Assembly (NCBI RefSeq): GCF_035194505.1 | Contig: NZ_CP136573.1 | Span: forward strand, 1,971,001 to 2,035,000 | DNA length: 64,000 bases | Direction: 5' to 3' | Origin: Erythrobacter sp. | GTDB taxonomy: Bacteria; Pseudomonadota; Alphaproteobacteria; Sphingomonadales; Sphingomonadaceae | Part shown: positions 25,047-33,088 of the stretch, piece after piece | How the letters are laid out: every line of letters begins with the position of its first letter | Position numbering within the stretch: position 1 is the first letter of the stretch | The notes under the pieces: generated by a model | The model's input: only the letters and a program-made list of their open reading frames with translations | Database searches by the model: none | Told to the model about the DNA's origin: nothing | Made by a program: the position numbers and the translations under genes

Positions 25047-25844
25047 ATGTCCGCACTGTTGCCCAAGAAAATCATCGCCCTGTTCGCCGCCGCATCCGCC
25101 ATCGCGCTGGCGGGGTGTGACGGCGCGGATGTCGAAATCAACGGCCAGAAGGGCGTGCCCCTCTCGGAAATCGAAATCGCCGGTGCTCCGCCGGAAAAGG
25201 TGTTCCTGGCTTCGGGCGACAATGTCATCGTCACCGAGGGCGAGACCTTCGCGATCAAGGTCGAGGGCAGCGACACCGCGTCCTTGCGCTTCGTGCGCGA
25301 TGCGGAGCTGATCGGCATCACCCGCGAGGACGGGTGGAACGGTGACAACAAGGCCACCATCCGCATCACCATGCCCGCGCCCAAGGAAGTGATCATCGGC
25401 GGCAGCGGCACGGTCACCACCCCGTCGCTCGCCAGCGAGGCGCAGATCAATATCGGCGGCAGCGGCACGGTGGAATTCGCCAAGTTCTCCGGCACCACCC
25501 TGGCGATCAACATCGGCGGCAGCGGCACAGTGAAGGGGGCCGGCACCACTGAGGAGCTCGACATCCTGATCGGCGGTAGCGGCGACATCATCATGCCGGG
25601 CCTCAAGGCGGATCAGGCCGATATCACCATCGGCGGGCGCGGCGATGTGACCTTCGCGTCGGACGGCACGGTCGAGGCCAATATCGGCGGGGCAGGCGAT
25701 GTGAAGGTCTCGGGGACTGCCAAGTGCACCGTCAACGCGATGGGCTCGGGCACGCTCACCTGCACGCCGACCGGCAGCGGGGCGAGCGCGGCGATCCCTG
25801 CGGCGCCTGCGGCACCGGCGGCTCCGGCAAAACCCGCCGAATAG
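25047..25844 (+). CDS. DUF2807 (GIN domain) lipoprotein
   Basis: A protein of 265 residues with a lipoprotein signal (lipobox ALAGC, Cys24). The body is the DUF2807 auto-transporter-adhesin-like head, a beta-helix with repeated rungs containing IGGSGTV (four copies about 20 residues apart, near 25393, 25453, 25513 and 25571). The C-terminus is a short Ala/Pro repeat (PAAPAAPAAPAKPAE). A surface or periplasmic role is likely, but the partner is unknown. GGGGAGAG lies just upstream of ATG 25047. Confidence 0.85.
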   Translation: MSALLPKKIIALFAAASAIALAGCDGADVEINGQKGVPLSEIEIAGAPPEKVFLASGDNVIVTEGETFAIKVEGSDTASLRFVRDAELIGITREDGWNGDNKATIRITMPAPKEVIIGGSGTVTTPSLASEAQINIGGSGTVEFAKFSGTTLAINIGGSGTVKGAGTTEELDILIGGSGDIIMPGLKADQADITIGGRGDVTFASDGTVEANIGGAGDVKVSGTAKCTVNAMGSGTLTCTPTGSGASAAIPAAPAAPAAPAKPAE

Positions 25845-25884
25845 GATTTGCATTCCGGCAAGGCGCGGGCGAGATAATGCGCCC

Positions 25885-26220
25885 ATGACCATGCACACCC
25901 TGCGCCTTGCTGCGCTCGCCCTTGTCGCCGTCACCTTGCAGGGCTGCATTGCCCGTGCGGCGGTGGATGTGGTGACCTTGCCGGTGCGCGCCGTCAGCGC
26001 CGGGGTGGATGCGGCCACCACCAGCCAGTCCGAAGCGGACGAAAAGCGCGGCCGCGCCATCCGCAAGCGCGAGGAACGCATCGGCGAGATCGAGCGCGAC
26101 TATGCGCGAGCCATGGAGCGCTGCGGCGACGGCGACGACGAGGCCTGCGACCGCGCGCAAAGCCTCAAGGCCGAACAGAAGGCGCTGCTGGAGGCCGGGC
26201 CGGAGGAGCGGGACGATTGA
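25885..26220 (+). CDS. Small putative lipoprotein with charged helical domain
   Basis: A protein of 111 residues. The signal sequence has a lipobox VTLQGC (Cys21). The mature part has a short segment of small residues, then a long charged helix (KRGRAIRKREERIGEIERDYARAMERCGDG) likely to form a coiled coil. No known family is recognised. It lies 40 bases after the DUF2807 gene, probably in the same operon, and ends 29 bases before palindromic element copy 2. Confidence 0.65.
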   Translation: MTMHTLRLAALALVAVTLQGCIARAAVDVVTLPVRAVSAGVDAATTSQSEADEKRGRAIRKREERIGEIERDYARAMERCGDGDDEACDRAQSLKAEQKALLEAGPEERDD

Positions 26221-26249
26221 TTTTGTGATCGCGCTGTTGCGCGATGCTG

Positions 26250-26330
26250 ACCGCCCGCCCCGCCTCCCCGCCCGGCCACCAATAGTGCCACTATGTTATG
26301 GTGGCCGGGCGGGGAGGCGGGGCGGGCGGT
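26250..26330. repeat. Palindromic intergenic element, copy 2 (31-bp perfect arms)
   Basis: The left arm 26250-26280 and right arm 26300-26330 are exact reverse complements over 31 bases (GGCCACC/GGTGGCC at the tip). The 19-base centre AATAGTGCCACTATGTTAT contains its own 5-bp stem ATAGT/ACTAT. A separate small hairpin ATCGCG/CGCGAT lies at 26228-26244. It sits between two converging genes (lipoprotein and Sua5) and could act as a bidirectional terminator. Confidence 0.9.
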
Positions 26331-26340
26331 TAGACGCTCA

Positions 26341-27258
26341 TCACGCCGCTGCGCGCCGCAGCCGATCATTGATCGCACGACCAACGCCCTGTTCCGACAC
26401 CGGAGCGATGGCAATGCGCGATTGCGGAGCGCGCGCCGCCTCGTGCAGGCAGGCATAGAGCCGCGATGCTGCCTCATTGACGTCACCACCCGCCGACAGC
26501 GTGCAGTCACCTGCCACCGCGCCGAAACCGATCAGGAACTCATCCGGCGCGGCCTCGGTCGCGTTCAGGCGAACAGGCTTTCCGGGCGCATAGTGGCTGG
26601 CGAGCTGACCCGGAGCTTCGATGCCGCTTCCCGCGCCCTTCACGCCCAGTTGCAGCGGCCCAGGGCGCAATTCCTCCACGCTCCCGTCGGCGCGCACCGC
26701 GACGATGGTCGATTCCACCCCCGCCGTGGTCGGCCCGCCATCGAGCACCATTGCGATCCGCCCATCCAGCGAGGCGAGGACGTGATCGGCGCAGGTCGGG
26801 CTGATGAAGCCGCTGCGGTTGGCAGACGGCGCGGCGAGCGGGAAATCGAGCAGCTCAAGCAACGCCCGCATCGCCGGATGGGCCGGAGCGCGCAGCGCCA
26901 CCGTCGGCAGACCAGCTGTGACCGCGGCCGCCAGCCCGGCATCGGCCCGGCGCGGCAGAACCAGCGTCAGCGGCCCGGGCCAATGGGCCTCGGCCAGCGC
27001 CAGCGCCGTATCGGAGAAGTCGGCAAAGCGCTGCGCCTGTTCCGCCCCCGCCACATGGACGATTAGCGGATTGAAGTCCGGACGGCCCTTGGCGGCGTAG
27101 ATCCTTGCGACCGCTTCAGGGCAATCGGCGCGGGCGGCGAGGCCGTAGACCGTCTCGGTCGGCACGGCGACCAGCCCGCCTGATTCGAGGATCTGCGCCG
27201 CTTTTGCGATCCCGTCGGCATCTGCCAGCCGCACTTCCGTAACGTTCTTGCCGCTCAT
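26341..27258 (-). CDS. L-threonylcarbamoyladenylate synthase (Sua5/YrdC/YwlC)
   Basis: A protein of 305 residues, the long Sua5 form. It makes threonylcarbamoyl-AMP from threonine, bicarbonate and ATP for the t6A37 base of tRNAs reading ANN codons. The YrdC domain (about 10-200) has GGLVAVPTETVYGLAARAD, KGRPDFNPLIVH, the WPGPLTLVL segment and APSANRSG. The C-terminal Sua5 domain (about 220-305) includes PGQLASHYAPGKP. It diverges from the acyl-CoA dehydrogenase gene. Confidence 0.93.
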   Translation of the reverse strand: MSGKNVTEVRLADADGIAKAAQILESGGLVAVPTETVYGLAARADCPEAVARIYAAKGRPDFNPLIVHVAGAEQAQRFADFSDTALALAEAHWPGPLTLVLPRRADAGLAAAVTAGLPTVALRAPAHPAMRALLELLDFPLAAPSANRSGFISPTCADHVLASLDGRIAMVLDGGPTTAGVESTIVAVRADGSVEELRPGPLQLGVKGAGSGIEAPGQLASHYAPGKPVRLNATEAAPDEFLIGFGAVAGDCTLSAGGDVNEAASRLYACLHEAARAPQSRIAIAPVSEQGVGRAINDRLRRAAA

Positions 27259-27332
27259 GCTGCGGCGCTATATTCGTTTGCCCGCCCTGCCAAGTGCGCG
27301 GGGCCTTTCCAAATCCGAAGGACGCCCCCGAA

Positions 27333-29075
27333 GTGACCCCCTTTACCCCGCCGACCGCCGACCAGTTGCTCGCCATCCGCGTCAATGCCGGGATCGACGA
27401 GCTCGCGCAGACTGAACGTTTCGCCCATGCCGAATCCGATCTGGTCGAAGCGATTGTCGCCGGTGTCGGCCAGTTCGCCGCCGGAGAATTCGCACCGCTC
27501 AATCGCAAGGGCGATCTGGAGGGCGCGAAGCTCGAAAACGGCGTCGTGCGCCTGCCCGAAGGGTTCGAGGCCGCCTATCACGCCTATGTCGAGCAGGGCT
27601 GGAACGCGATTGCATCGCCGGCCGCGCATGGCGGGCAAGGCCTGCCCTTCACGCTCGCCTGCAATGTGCTGGAGAACCTCGGCGCCGCCAACATGGCCTT
27701 CACCTTGCTCCCCATGCTCAGCGTCGGCGCGATCGAGGCGCTGGAGCACCACGGCTCGCCCGCCCAGCAGGCGATGTATCTGCCCAAGCTGGTGAGCGGC
27801 GAATGGTCGGGCACGATGAACCTGACCGAGCCTGCCGCGGGGAGCGATGTCGGCGCGCTGCGCAGCACCGCCGAGCCGATCGAGACCGGCCCCCACGCGG
27901 GCAAGTACACAATCACCGGACAGAAGATCTACATCACCTGGGGCGAGCATGACCTCGCCAGGAACATCATCCATCTGGTGCTGGCCCGCCTGCCGGGTGC
28001 GCCGGAGGGCTCGCGCGGCATTTCGCTGTTCGTGGTGCCCAAGTATCACGTGAACGCCGACGGCAGCCTCGGTCCGAAGAACGATCTTCGCTGCGTCAGC
28101 CTTGAACACAAGCTCGGCATCAACGCCTCGCCCACCTGCGTGATGAGCTACGGCGATAATGGCGAATGCATCGGCGAGCTGGTCGGCCAGCCCAACAAGG
28201 GGCTCGCGGCGATGTTCACGATGATGAACAATGCGCGCATCAATGTCGGCAATCAGGGCGCGCAGATTGCCGAGCGGGCGACCCAGCAGGCGCTCGCCTA
28301 TGCGCGGGACCGGGTGCAGTCCGCCCGCGCCGGTTCGCCCGACAAGAACCCGGTGGCGATTATCGAACATCCCGACGTTCGCCGCATGATCCTGCGCATG
28401 AAGGCCCTGACCGAAGGCGTGCGCGCGCTGCTCTATTACTGCGCCGGGCAGGTCGATCGCGGCAATCTGGGTGACGAAGCCGCGAAGGCGCGCGCCGAGA
28501 TCGTCGTCCCGCTGATCAAGGCGTGGGGCACGGATGTCGGCGTCGAGGTTTCGGGCCTCGGCATCCAGATCCACGGCGGCATGGGCTTTGTCGAGGAAAC
28601 CGGCGCCGCCCAGCACTGGCGCGATTCGCGCATCGCCCCGATCTATGAAGGCACCAACGGCATTCAGGCCGCCGATCTCGTGACCCGCAAGCTCGGGCTC
28701 GATGGCGGGGAGGCGATCCTGGGCCTGTTCGACACCATCGCGCGCGAAACCAGCGAGGAGCCGGCCCTGTGCGCCTTGGCCCGCGACTGCGCCCGCGTGG
28801 CGCTGTGGATGCAGGACGAGGCCAGCCTTGATGATCGGCTGGCCGGAAGCGTTCCATTCTGCACCATGGCCGCCGTCGCGGTGGCGGGTTGGCAGCTGAT
28901 GAAGCAGGTCGAAGCCGTGGCAGCGGGGGCAGCACCCGAACTCGCATCGATCAAGCCGGTGACCGCGCGCTTCTTCTTTGATCGCATCGTCCCCGAAGCG
29001 GCCGGGCTCGAAGCCTCCGCCACGGCCGGGGCCGATCTGCTCTACGCCCTGCCCGCCGAAGCGCTGGTCGGCTGA
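27333..29075 (+). CDS. Acyl-CoA dehydrogenase, long form
   Basis: A protein of 580 residues, longer than the standard 380-residue family and like the FadE-type enzymes with a C-terminal extension. Motifs: MNLTEPAAGSDVGALR for FAD/acyl contact, ITGQKIYITWGEHD, and the late RIAPIYEGTNGIQAADLVTR. It oxidises acyl-CoA to enoyl-CoA in beta-oxidation. The start GTG 27333 has AAGGA 10 bases upstream and fits the family N-terminus TPFTPPTADQ; GTG 27294 is a longer option. It is followed after one base by the DUF815 ATPase gene. Confidence 0.92.
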   Translation: MTPFTPPTADQLLAIRVNAGIDELAQTERFAHAESDLVEAIVAGVGQFAAGEFAPLNRKGDLEGAKLENGVVRLPEGFEAAYHAYVEQGWNAIASPAAHGGQGLPFTLACNVLENLGAANMAFTLLPMLSVGAIEALEHHGSPAQQAMYLPKLVSGEWSGTMNLTEPAAGSDVGALRSTAEPIETGPHAGKYTITGQKIYITWGEHDLARNIIHLVLARLPGAPEGSRGISLFVVPKYHVNADGSLGPKNDLRCVSLEHKLGINASPTCVMSYGDNGECIGELVGQPNKGLAAMFTMMNNARINVGNQGAQIAERATQQALAYARDRVQSARAGSPDKNPVAIIEHPDVRRMILRMKALTEGVRALLYYCAGQVDRGNLGDEAAKARAEIVVPLIKAWGTDVGVEVSGLGIQIHGGMGFVEETGAAQHWRDSRIAPIYEGTNGIQAADLVTRKLGLDGGEAILGLFDTIARETSEEPALCALARDCARVALWMQDEASLDDRLAGSVPFCTMAAVAVAGWQLMKQVEAVAAGAAPELASIKPVTARFFFDRIVPEAAGLEASATAGADLLYALPAEALVG

Positions 29076-29076
29076 G

Positions 29077-29895
29077 ATGGACGCGGGGGGAGAGCTGGCC
29101 CGGATCGCTGCCGCGCTGGAGCGGCTCGCGCCCCCTGCCCTGCCGCCGACTGACTGGCTCGCCCATCCCGCCTATCTCTGGGCGAACGGCACGGTGCAGG
29201 CCGTTCCCGCGCTTGATGCCCTGCCGCTGGATGCGCTTCACGGGATCGACGCGCAGAAAGCCACGGTGCACGCCAATTGCGCGCGTCTGGCGACCGGCGC
29301 GGCGGCGCATGACACCTTGCTCTGGGGCGCGCGCGGGATGGGCAAATCGGCGCTGGTGCGCGCGGCTGTGGCCGATGTGCATCGCGAGAGCGGCGGCGCG
29401 CTGGCGCTGGTGCAGATCGCGCCCGGCAGCCTTGCCAGCTTCCCCGCGCTTATCGCGCAGCTCGCGGGCCAACCCCGCGCGTTTCTCCTATTCATCGACG
29501 ATCTCGGCTTTGGCGAGGACGGGCGGGCGGAAATGCTCGCCCTCAGAAGCCTGCTCGACGGCGGCATCGCCCCGCGTCCGGCACATATCAGGATCGTGGT
29601 GACTGCCAATCGCCGCGCGATTGTCGAGCGCGAGGATACCAGCACCGCCATCCACGAACGCGACGAGCGCGACGATGCGCTGGCACTGGCAGACCGCTTC
29701 GGGCTGACGCTGGGCTTCCACCCGGCGGACAAGGACACCTATCTCGCGATCCTGGCGGGCTATCTCGCCCCGCTTGGCCTCGGCTTCGATGCGGAGGAGG
29801 CGATGGCCTTCGCAATCCAGCGCGGCAACCGCTCGGGCCGCACCGCGCTGCAATTCGCGACAGAGATCGCCGGGCGCGCCGGAAAGAGGCTTTAG
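29077..29895 (+). CDS. DUF815 family P-loop ATPase
   Basis: A protein of 272 residues of the DUF815 AAA-like family. Walker A GARGMGKS (84-91) and Walker B FLLFIDDLGF (about 140-149) are clear. The sensor-type segment VVTANRRAIVER follows, and the end RGNRSGRTALQFATEIAG is conserved. The cellular role is unknown. Its start follows the stop of the acyl-CoA dehydrogenase gene by one base, so they are co-transcribed, though a shared function is not evident. Palindromic element copy 3 follows 6 bases after the stop. Confidence 0.88.
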   Translation: MDAGGELARIAAALERLAPPALPPTDWLAHPAYLWANGTVQAVPALDALPLDALHGIDAQKATVHANCARLATGAAAHDTLLWGARGMGKSALVRAAVADVHRESGGALALVQIAPGSLASFPALIAQLAGQPRAFLLFIDDLGFGEDGRAEMLALRSLLDGGIAPRPAHIRIVVTANRRAIVEREDTSTAIHERDERDDALALADRFGLTLGFHPADKDTYLAILAGYLAPLGLGFDAEEAMAFAIQRGNRSGRTALQFATEIAGRAGKRL

Positions 29896-29900
29896 GGTTT

Positions 29901-30015
29901 CAGACCCCCGACCCCGCCTCCCCGCCCGGCCACCATAACATAGTGGTACTATTGGTGGCCGGGCGGGGAGGCGGGGCGGCCAGAGGGAAGGAGCGTCTGC
30001 GCCACCAAAGGTGGC
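29901..30015 (-). repeat. Palindromic intergenic element, copy 3 (reverse orientation)
   Basis: Perfect 24-bp arms at 29912-29935 and 29953-29976 surround the core TAACATAGTGGTACTAT. The small companion hairpin GCCACC-AAA-GGTGGC at 30001-30015 is preceded by GTCTGC. Read on the minus strand, the order (small hairpin, GCAGAC, long palindrome) is the same as in copy 1. It lies between the converging DUF815 and sugar dehydrogenase genes. Confidence 0.9.
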
Positions 30016-30031
30016 CGCAAACAAAAAGCCT

Positions 30032-31510
30032 TCAATTCACCTTCTGACCCGCCTGCTGGCGCAGGTAATCTTCCTCGAAGGCCGCGCGCGGGTCCTTCAG
30101 CCCCTTCAGCGCGGGGAGCTTCTCGCTCTTCAGACGCGCAATCGCCGCGGCGGGCGTGGCCGAGGGCGAACGCACGCGCCAGATGATCCCCGCTGTATCG
30201 TCCGACACCAGCAGCGCGCCGTCGCTCGCCCATTCCACCCAGGTCGGACGGCCGCGGGTGGTGCCATCGTCCTTGAGGAAGCCGGTCAGCACCGGCACCG
30301 GCTTGCCCGTCGGATTGCCGAACTTGTCGAAGGCGACATAGACCACGTCATAGCCCGAGGGCGGCTTGCGGTTCCACGAACCATGCCGCGCGATGAAGGC
30401 CCCGCTGGCGAAACCATCGCCCATCACATGGCCTTCCTTCACGAACACCAGCCCCAGCGCGGCCACATGGGGCCCCAGCGCATATTGCGGATTGCGGGTA
30501 TATTCCTGCAGGAACTTGGGCATCGGCGCTTCGACCCGGCGATCGAAGTTGTTCTTGTAGTAGATCCACGGCCAGCCGTACTGCGCGCCCACCGGCACGT
30601 TGGTGAGATAATCGGGCACCAGATCCGAGCCGAGCATGTCGCGCTCGTTCACGGTGGTCCACAGCTCGCCAGTCCAGGGATTGAAGTCCATCCCGTTGGG
30701 ATTGCGCAGGCCGACGGCATATTTGCGCTGGCGCTTGGTCTCGAGATTATACTCCCAGATCATGGCGCGGCCTTCTTCGACCTCCATGCCGGCCTCGCCG
30801 ATATTGCTGACCGATCCGACCGCGACGAACAGGACCTTGCCATCGGGCGAAATCTCGACATTGCGCATCCAGTGGCCGCCGCCGCCGGGCAGGTCCATCA
30901 GCTCGGCAAGGGTGCCGGTGATCTTGGTGTCGCCAAGCGTATAGGGCACCGCCAGCAGGGCATTGTGATTGGCGACATAGAGCGTGCCGTCCTTCCAGCT
31001 CATGCCGGAGGGCGAATCGAGACCCTCTTCCAGCAGCACCGCCTTGACCTCGGCCGAGCCATTGCCATCGGCATCGCGCAGCAGCACGATCTGGTTGGGG
31101 CTGTCTCCGGTCGCCCCGGCTTCGCTCAGCAGCTTGTCGGCAATCCAGGCCTTGATCGCGTCCAGAAAACCGCCGCCGCCGCCAGCCTTGGGCGCGCGGG
31201 TGAGCGTGGCCAGCACATCGCCATTGGGCAGGGCATAGAGGATTCGCGGATGCTCCAGCCCCTCGGCAAAGCGCACGACTTCGAGGCCCTTGGCTGCCAC
31301 CGGCGCCTCGTCCGCCTTCCAACCCACGGGCTTGGCGATCTGCACCGTCGGGAAGTTTTGCGGATCGCCTTCCTGCAACACCGGTTCGGTCCCGGCGACA
31401 GCGTCGACCGAGAGGTCTGCGGTGTCTCCGCGGCTGAGGAACCAGAAGGCTCCACCGGCGAGAAGACAAATGATGCCAAGGGCGATTGCGATTTTGCGGA
31501 AGATTGCCAT
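30032..31510 (-). CDS. PQQ-dependent sugar dehydrogenase (sorbosone/glucose dehydrogenase type)
   Basis: A protein of 492 residues. An N-terminal membrane anchor or signal helix (about 7-27) is followed by a six-bladed propeller: FAEGLEHPRILYALPNGDVLA, LDSPSGMSWKDGTLYVAN, RNPNGMDFNPWTGELWTTVNERD and WNRKPPSGYDVVYVAF. The family oxidises sugars such as sorbosone or glucose in the periplasm using PQQ. No PQQ synthesis genes are in the window. ATG 31510 begins the hydrophobic segment; no good ribosome site is seen. It is divergent from the GAF gene with 64 bases between. Confidence 0.85.
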   Translation of the reverse strand: MAIFRKIAIALGIICLLAGGAFWFLSRGDTADLSVDAVAGTEPVLQEGDPQNFPTVQIAKPVGWKADEAPVAAKGLEVVRFAEGLEHPRILYALPNGDVLATLTRAPKAGGGGGFLDAIKAWIADKLLSEAGATGDSPNQIVLLRDADGNGSAEVKAVLLEEGLDSPSGMSWKDGTLYVANHNALLAVPYTLGDTKITGTLAELMDLPGGGGHWMRNVEISPDGKVLFVAVGSVSNIGEAGMEVEEGRAMIWEYNLETKRQRKYAVGLRNPNGMDFNPWTGELWTTVNERDMLGSDLVPDYLTNVPVGAQYGWPWIYYKNNFDRRVEAPMPKFLQEYTRNPQYALGPHVAALGLVFVKEGHVMGDGFASGAFIARHGSWNRKPPSGYDVVYVAFDKFGNPTGKPVPVLTGFLKDDGTTRGRPTWVEWASDGALLVSDDTAGIIWRVRSPSATPAAAIARLKSEKLPALKGLKDPRAAFEEDYLRQQAGQKVN

Positions 31511-31574
31511 GTGGGGGGAGATAGAGCCGCCCTGCGCGCGCGGCAACACGCAAGCTGTGAAGGCACCTCTTCCG

Positions 31575-32075
31575 ATGTATGATTTCAAGCCCGCCGCCGA
31601 TGCCGATCTTGGCGAAGTCTACCGCGATCTGTGCGCGGCCGCCGATGCGCTGACGGCGGGCGAGCCCGATGCGGTCGCCAACATGGCCAATGTCGCGGCG
31701 CTGCTGTGGGAGTTTCTGCCCGATCTGAACTGGGCGGGGTTCTACCGCGTTGGCCCGGCCAAGGACGGCGGCGCGGACGAGCTGGTGCTCGGTCCGTTTG
31801 TGGGCCGCCCGGCCTGCATCCGCATTCCCTTCGGCAAGGGCGTGTGCGGGACGGCCGCGGAAAGTCGCGCCGCGCAACTTGTGGAGGATGTGCACGCCTT
31901 CCCCGGGCATATCGCCTGCGATTCGGCGAGCGCGAGCGAGCTGGTGGTGCCGGTGCTGAGGGATGGCGCGGTGATCGCGGTGATCGATCTGGACAGCCCC
32001 ACCCCGGCGCGCTTCACTGAGGCCGACGCCGAAGGGGTGACCGCGCTGGCGGCATTGCTCTCAGACCGCGTCTGA
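31575..32075 (+). CDS. Free methionine-(R)-sulfoxide reductase (GAF domain)
   Basis: A protein of 166 residues consisting of one GAF domain. The three family cysteines are present: C81 (GRPACIRIPF), C91 (GKGVCGTAA) and C115 (HIACDSASASELVVPV). It reduces free methionine-R-sulfoxide with thioredoxin. The start ATG 31575 matches the family N-terminus. The neighbouring membrane-bound oxidase is divergent, and no methionine gene is close by. Confidence 0.9.
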   Translation: MYDFKPAADADLGEVYRDLCAAADALTAGEPDAVANMANVAALLWEFLPDLNWAGFYRVGPAKDGGADELVLGPFVGRPACIRIPFGKGVCGTAAESRAAQLVEDVHAFPGHIACDSASASELVVPVLRDGAVIAVIDLDSPTPARFTEADAEGVTALAALLSDRV

Positions 32076-32184
32076 GCGGCCCGAAACGGGACACATCGCA
32101 CAAGGCCTTTGGGGGCACGCCCGAGTCGATGGTAAGCTTTTGCTAACCATCAGCCGCGTCCGGCTGACTCAGGGGGAATTGCCC

Positions 32185-33003
32185 ATGCCCAAGCTGATCT
32201 CGACTCTTCCGCTCGCCGCTATCGCGCTGGCCCTTCCGGCCGCGGTGCAGGCGCAGGATTACACCGGATTGCCGCCGCTCGCCCCGATGGCAGAGGTGGA
32301 AGTGCGCCAGCTTCCGCCCGAATATCGCACCGCGCCCGCTCCTGCTCCGATGAAGGTGACCGAGACGACGACGATCGTTGACGGGGTCGAGACCATCACC
32401 CGCACCCGCTACATCGCTGCGCCCGCGGCACCGGCAGCGGCGAATTATGCGCCTCCCGCCTATGCCCCCGTGGTGTTCGAGCGGCAGCAGTGGCTCGACG
32501 AATGCCGCCGCCGCACCAAGGGGCAGGACAAGGACGATACCGGCGCGATCATCGGCGGATTGCTCGGGGCGATTGCCGGGGGCTTTGCCGGATACGAAAT
32601 CGCCGGCGTGGGTGACCGCGTGCTCGGCACCGTGCTCGGCGTCGGTGGCGGCGGGCTGATCGGCGGGTTGCTCGGCAGCCTGTTCGACGGCGATGATGAC
32701 GAGGACCGCTACGACTGCGAGGCAGCGCTCGATACCTATCTGTCGGCCTACGGCACGCCCGGCACCCACATCGCTGCGCGCGAGATCCCCTATGCGCCTT
32801 ATCCGATGAGCTACGGCTACCCGATGGCTTACGGCTATTACGCCCCACCGCCGCAGATGGTGATGGTGCAGGTGCGCCGCGATACGCCGCAGCAGGTGGT
32901 GGTGCGCGAGACTGTGCGCGAGGAGCGCTACACCGTCCCCGGCGCCACCCGCATCATTCCCGCGCCGCGCCCCAAGGGCAAGCTCCTGCGCAGCGACGAC
33001 TGA
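32185..33003 (+). CDS. Secreted glycine-zipper protein
   Basis: A protein of 272 residues. The signal peptide (1-23, ending AVQAQ) is followed by a Pro-rich region, then a glycine zipper (AIIGGLLGAIAGGFAGYEIAG and VGGGGLIGGLLGSLF) that can insert in membranes, then an acidic patch DGDDDEDRYDCE and a Tyr/Met-rich segment (YPMSYGYPMAYGYY). It belongs to the broad outer-membrane glycine-zipper 2TM group of unknown detailed function. AGGGGGAA lies upstream of ATG 32185. A strong bidirectional terminator separates it from parB. Confidence 0.8.
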   Translation: MPKLISTLPLAAIALALPAAVQAQDYTGLPPLAPMAEVEVRQLPPEYRTAPAPAPMKVTETTTIVDGVETITRTRYIAAPAAPAAANYAPPAYAPVVFERQQWLDECRRRTKGQDKDDTGAIIGGLLGAIAGGFAGYEIAGVGDRVLGTVLGVGGGGLIGGLLGSLFDGDDDEDRYDCEAALDTYLSAYGTPGTHIAAREIPYAPYPMSYGYPMAYGYYAPPPQMVMVQVRRDTPQQVVVRETVREERYTVPGATRIIPAPRPKGKLLRSDD

Positions 33004-33019
33004 GCGCTTCGCTCAATCA

Positions 33020-33062
33020 AAAAGCCCCGCAAAGTCGCGCGATACGACTTTGCGGGGCTTTT
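33020..33062. terminator. Bidirectional intrinsic terminator
   Basis: AAAAGCCCCGCAAAGTCG (33020-33037) pairs perfectly with CGACTTTGCGGGGCTTTT (33045-33062) around CGCGATA. The A-run on one side and T-run on the other let it work for both the glycine-zipper gene and parB. Confidence 0.92.
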
Positions 33063-33088
33063 CTGTGTCTGTCAGCCGGTTGGAGTGA

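Noticed and set aside
26250..26330. Similar short peptides (such as PARPPIVPLCYGGRAG) coded at several places
   Set aside because: They come from translation of the palindromic repeat in various frames and are not genes.
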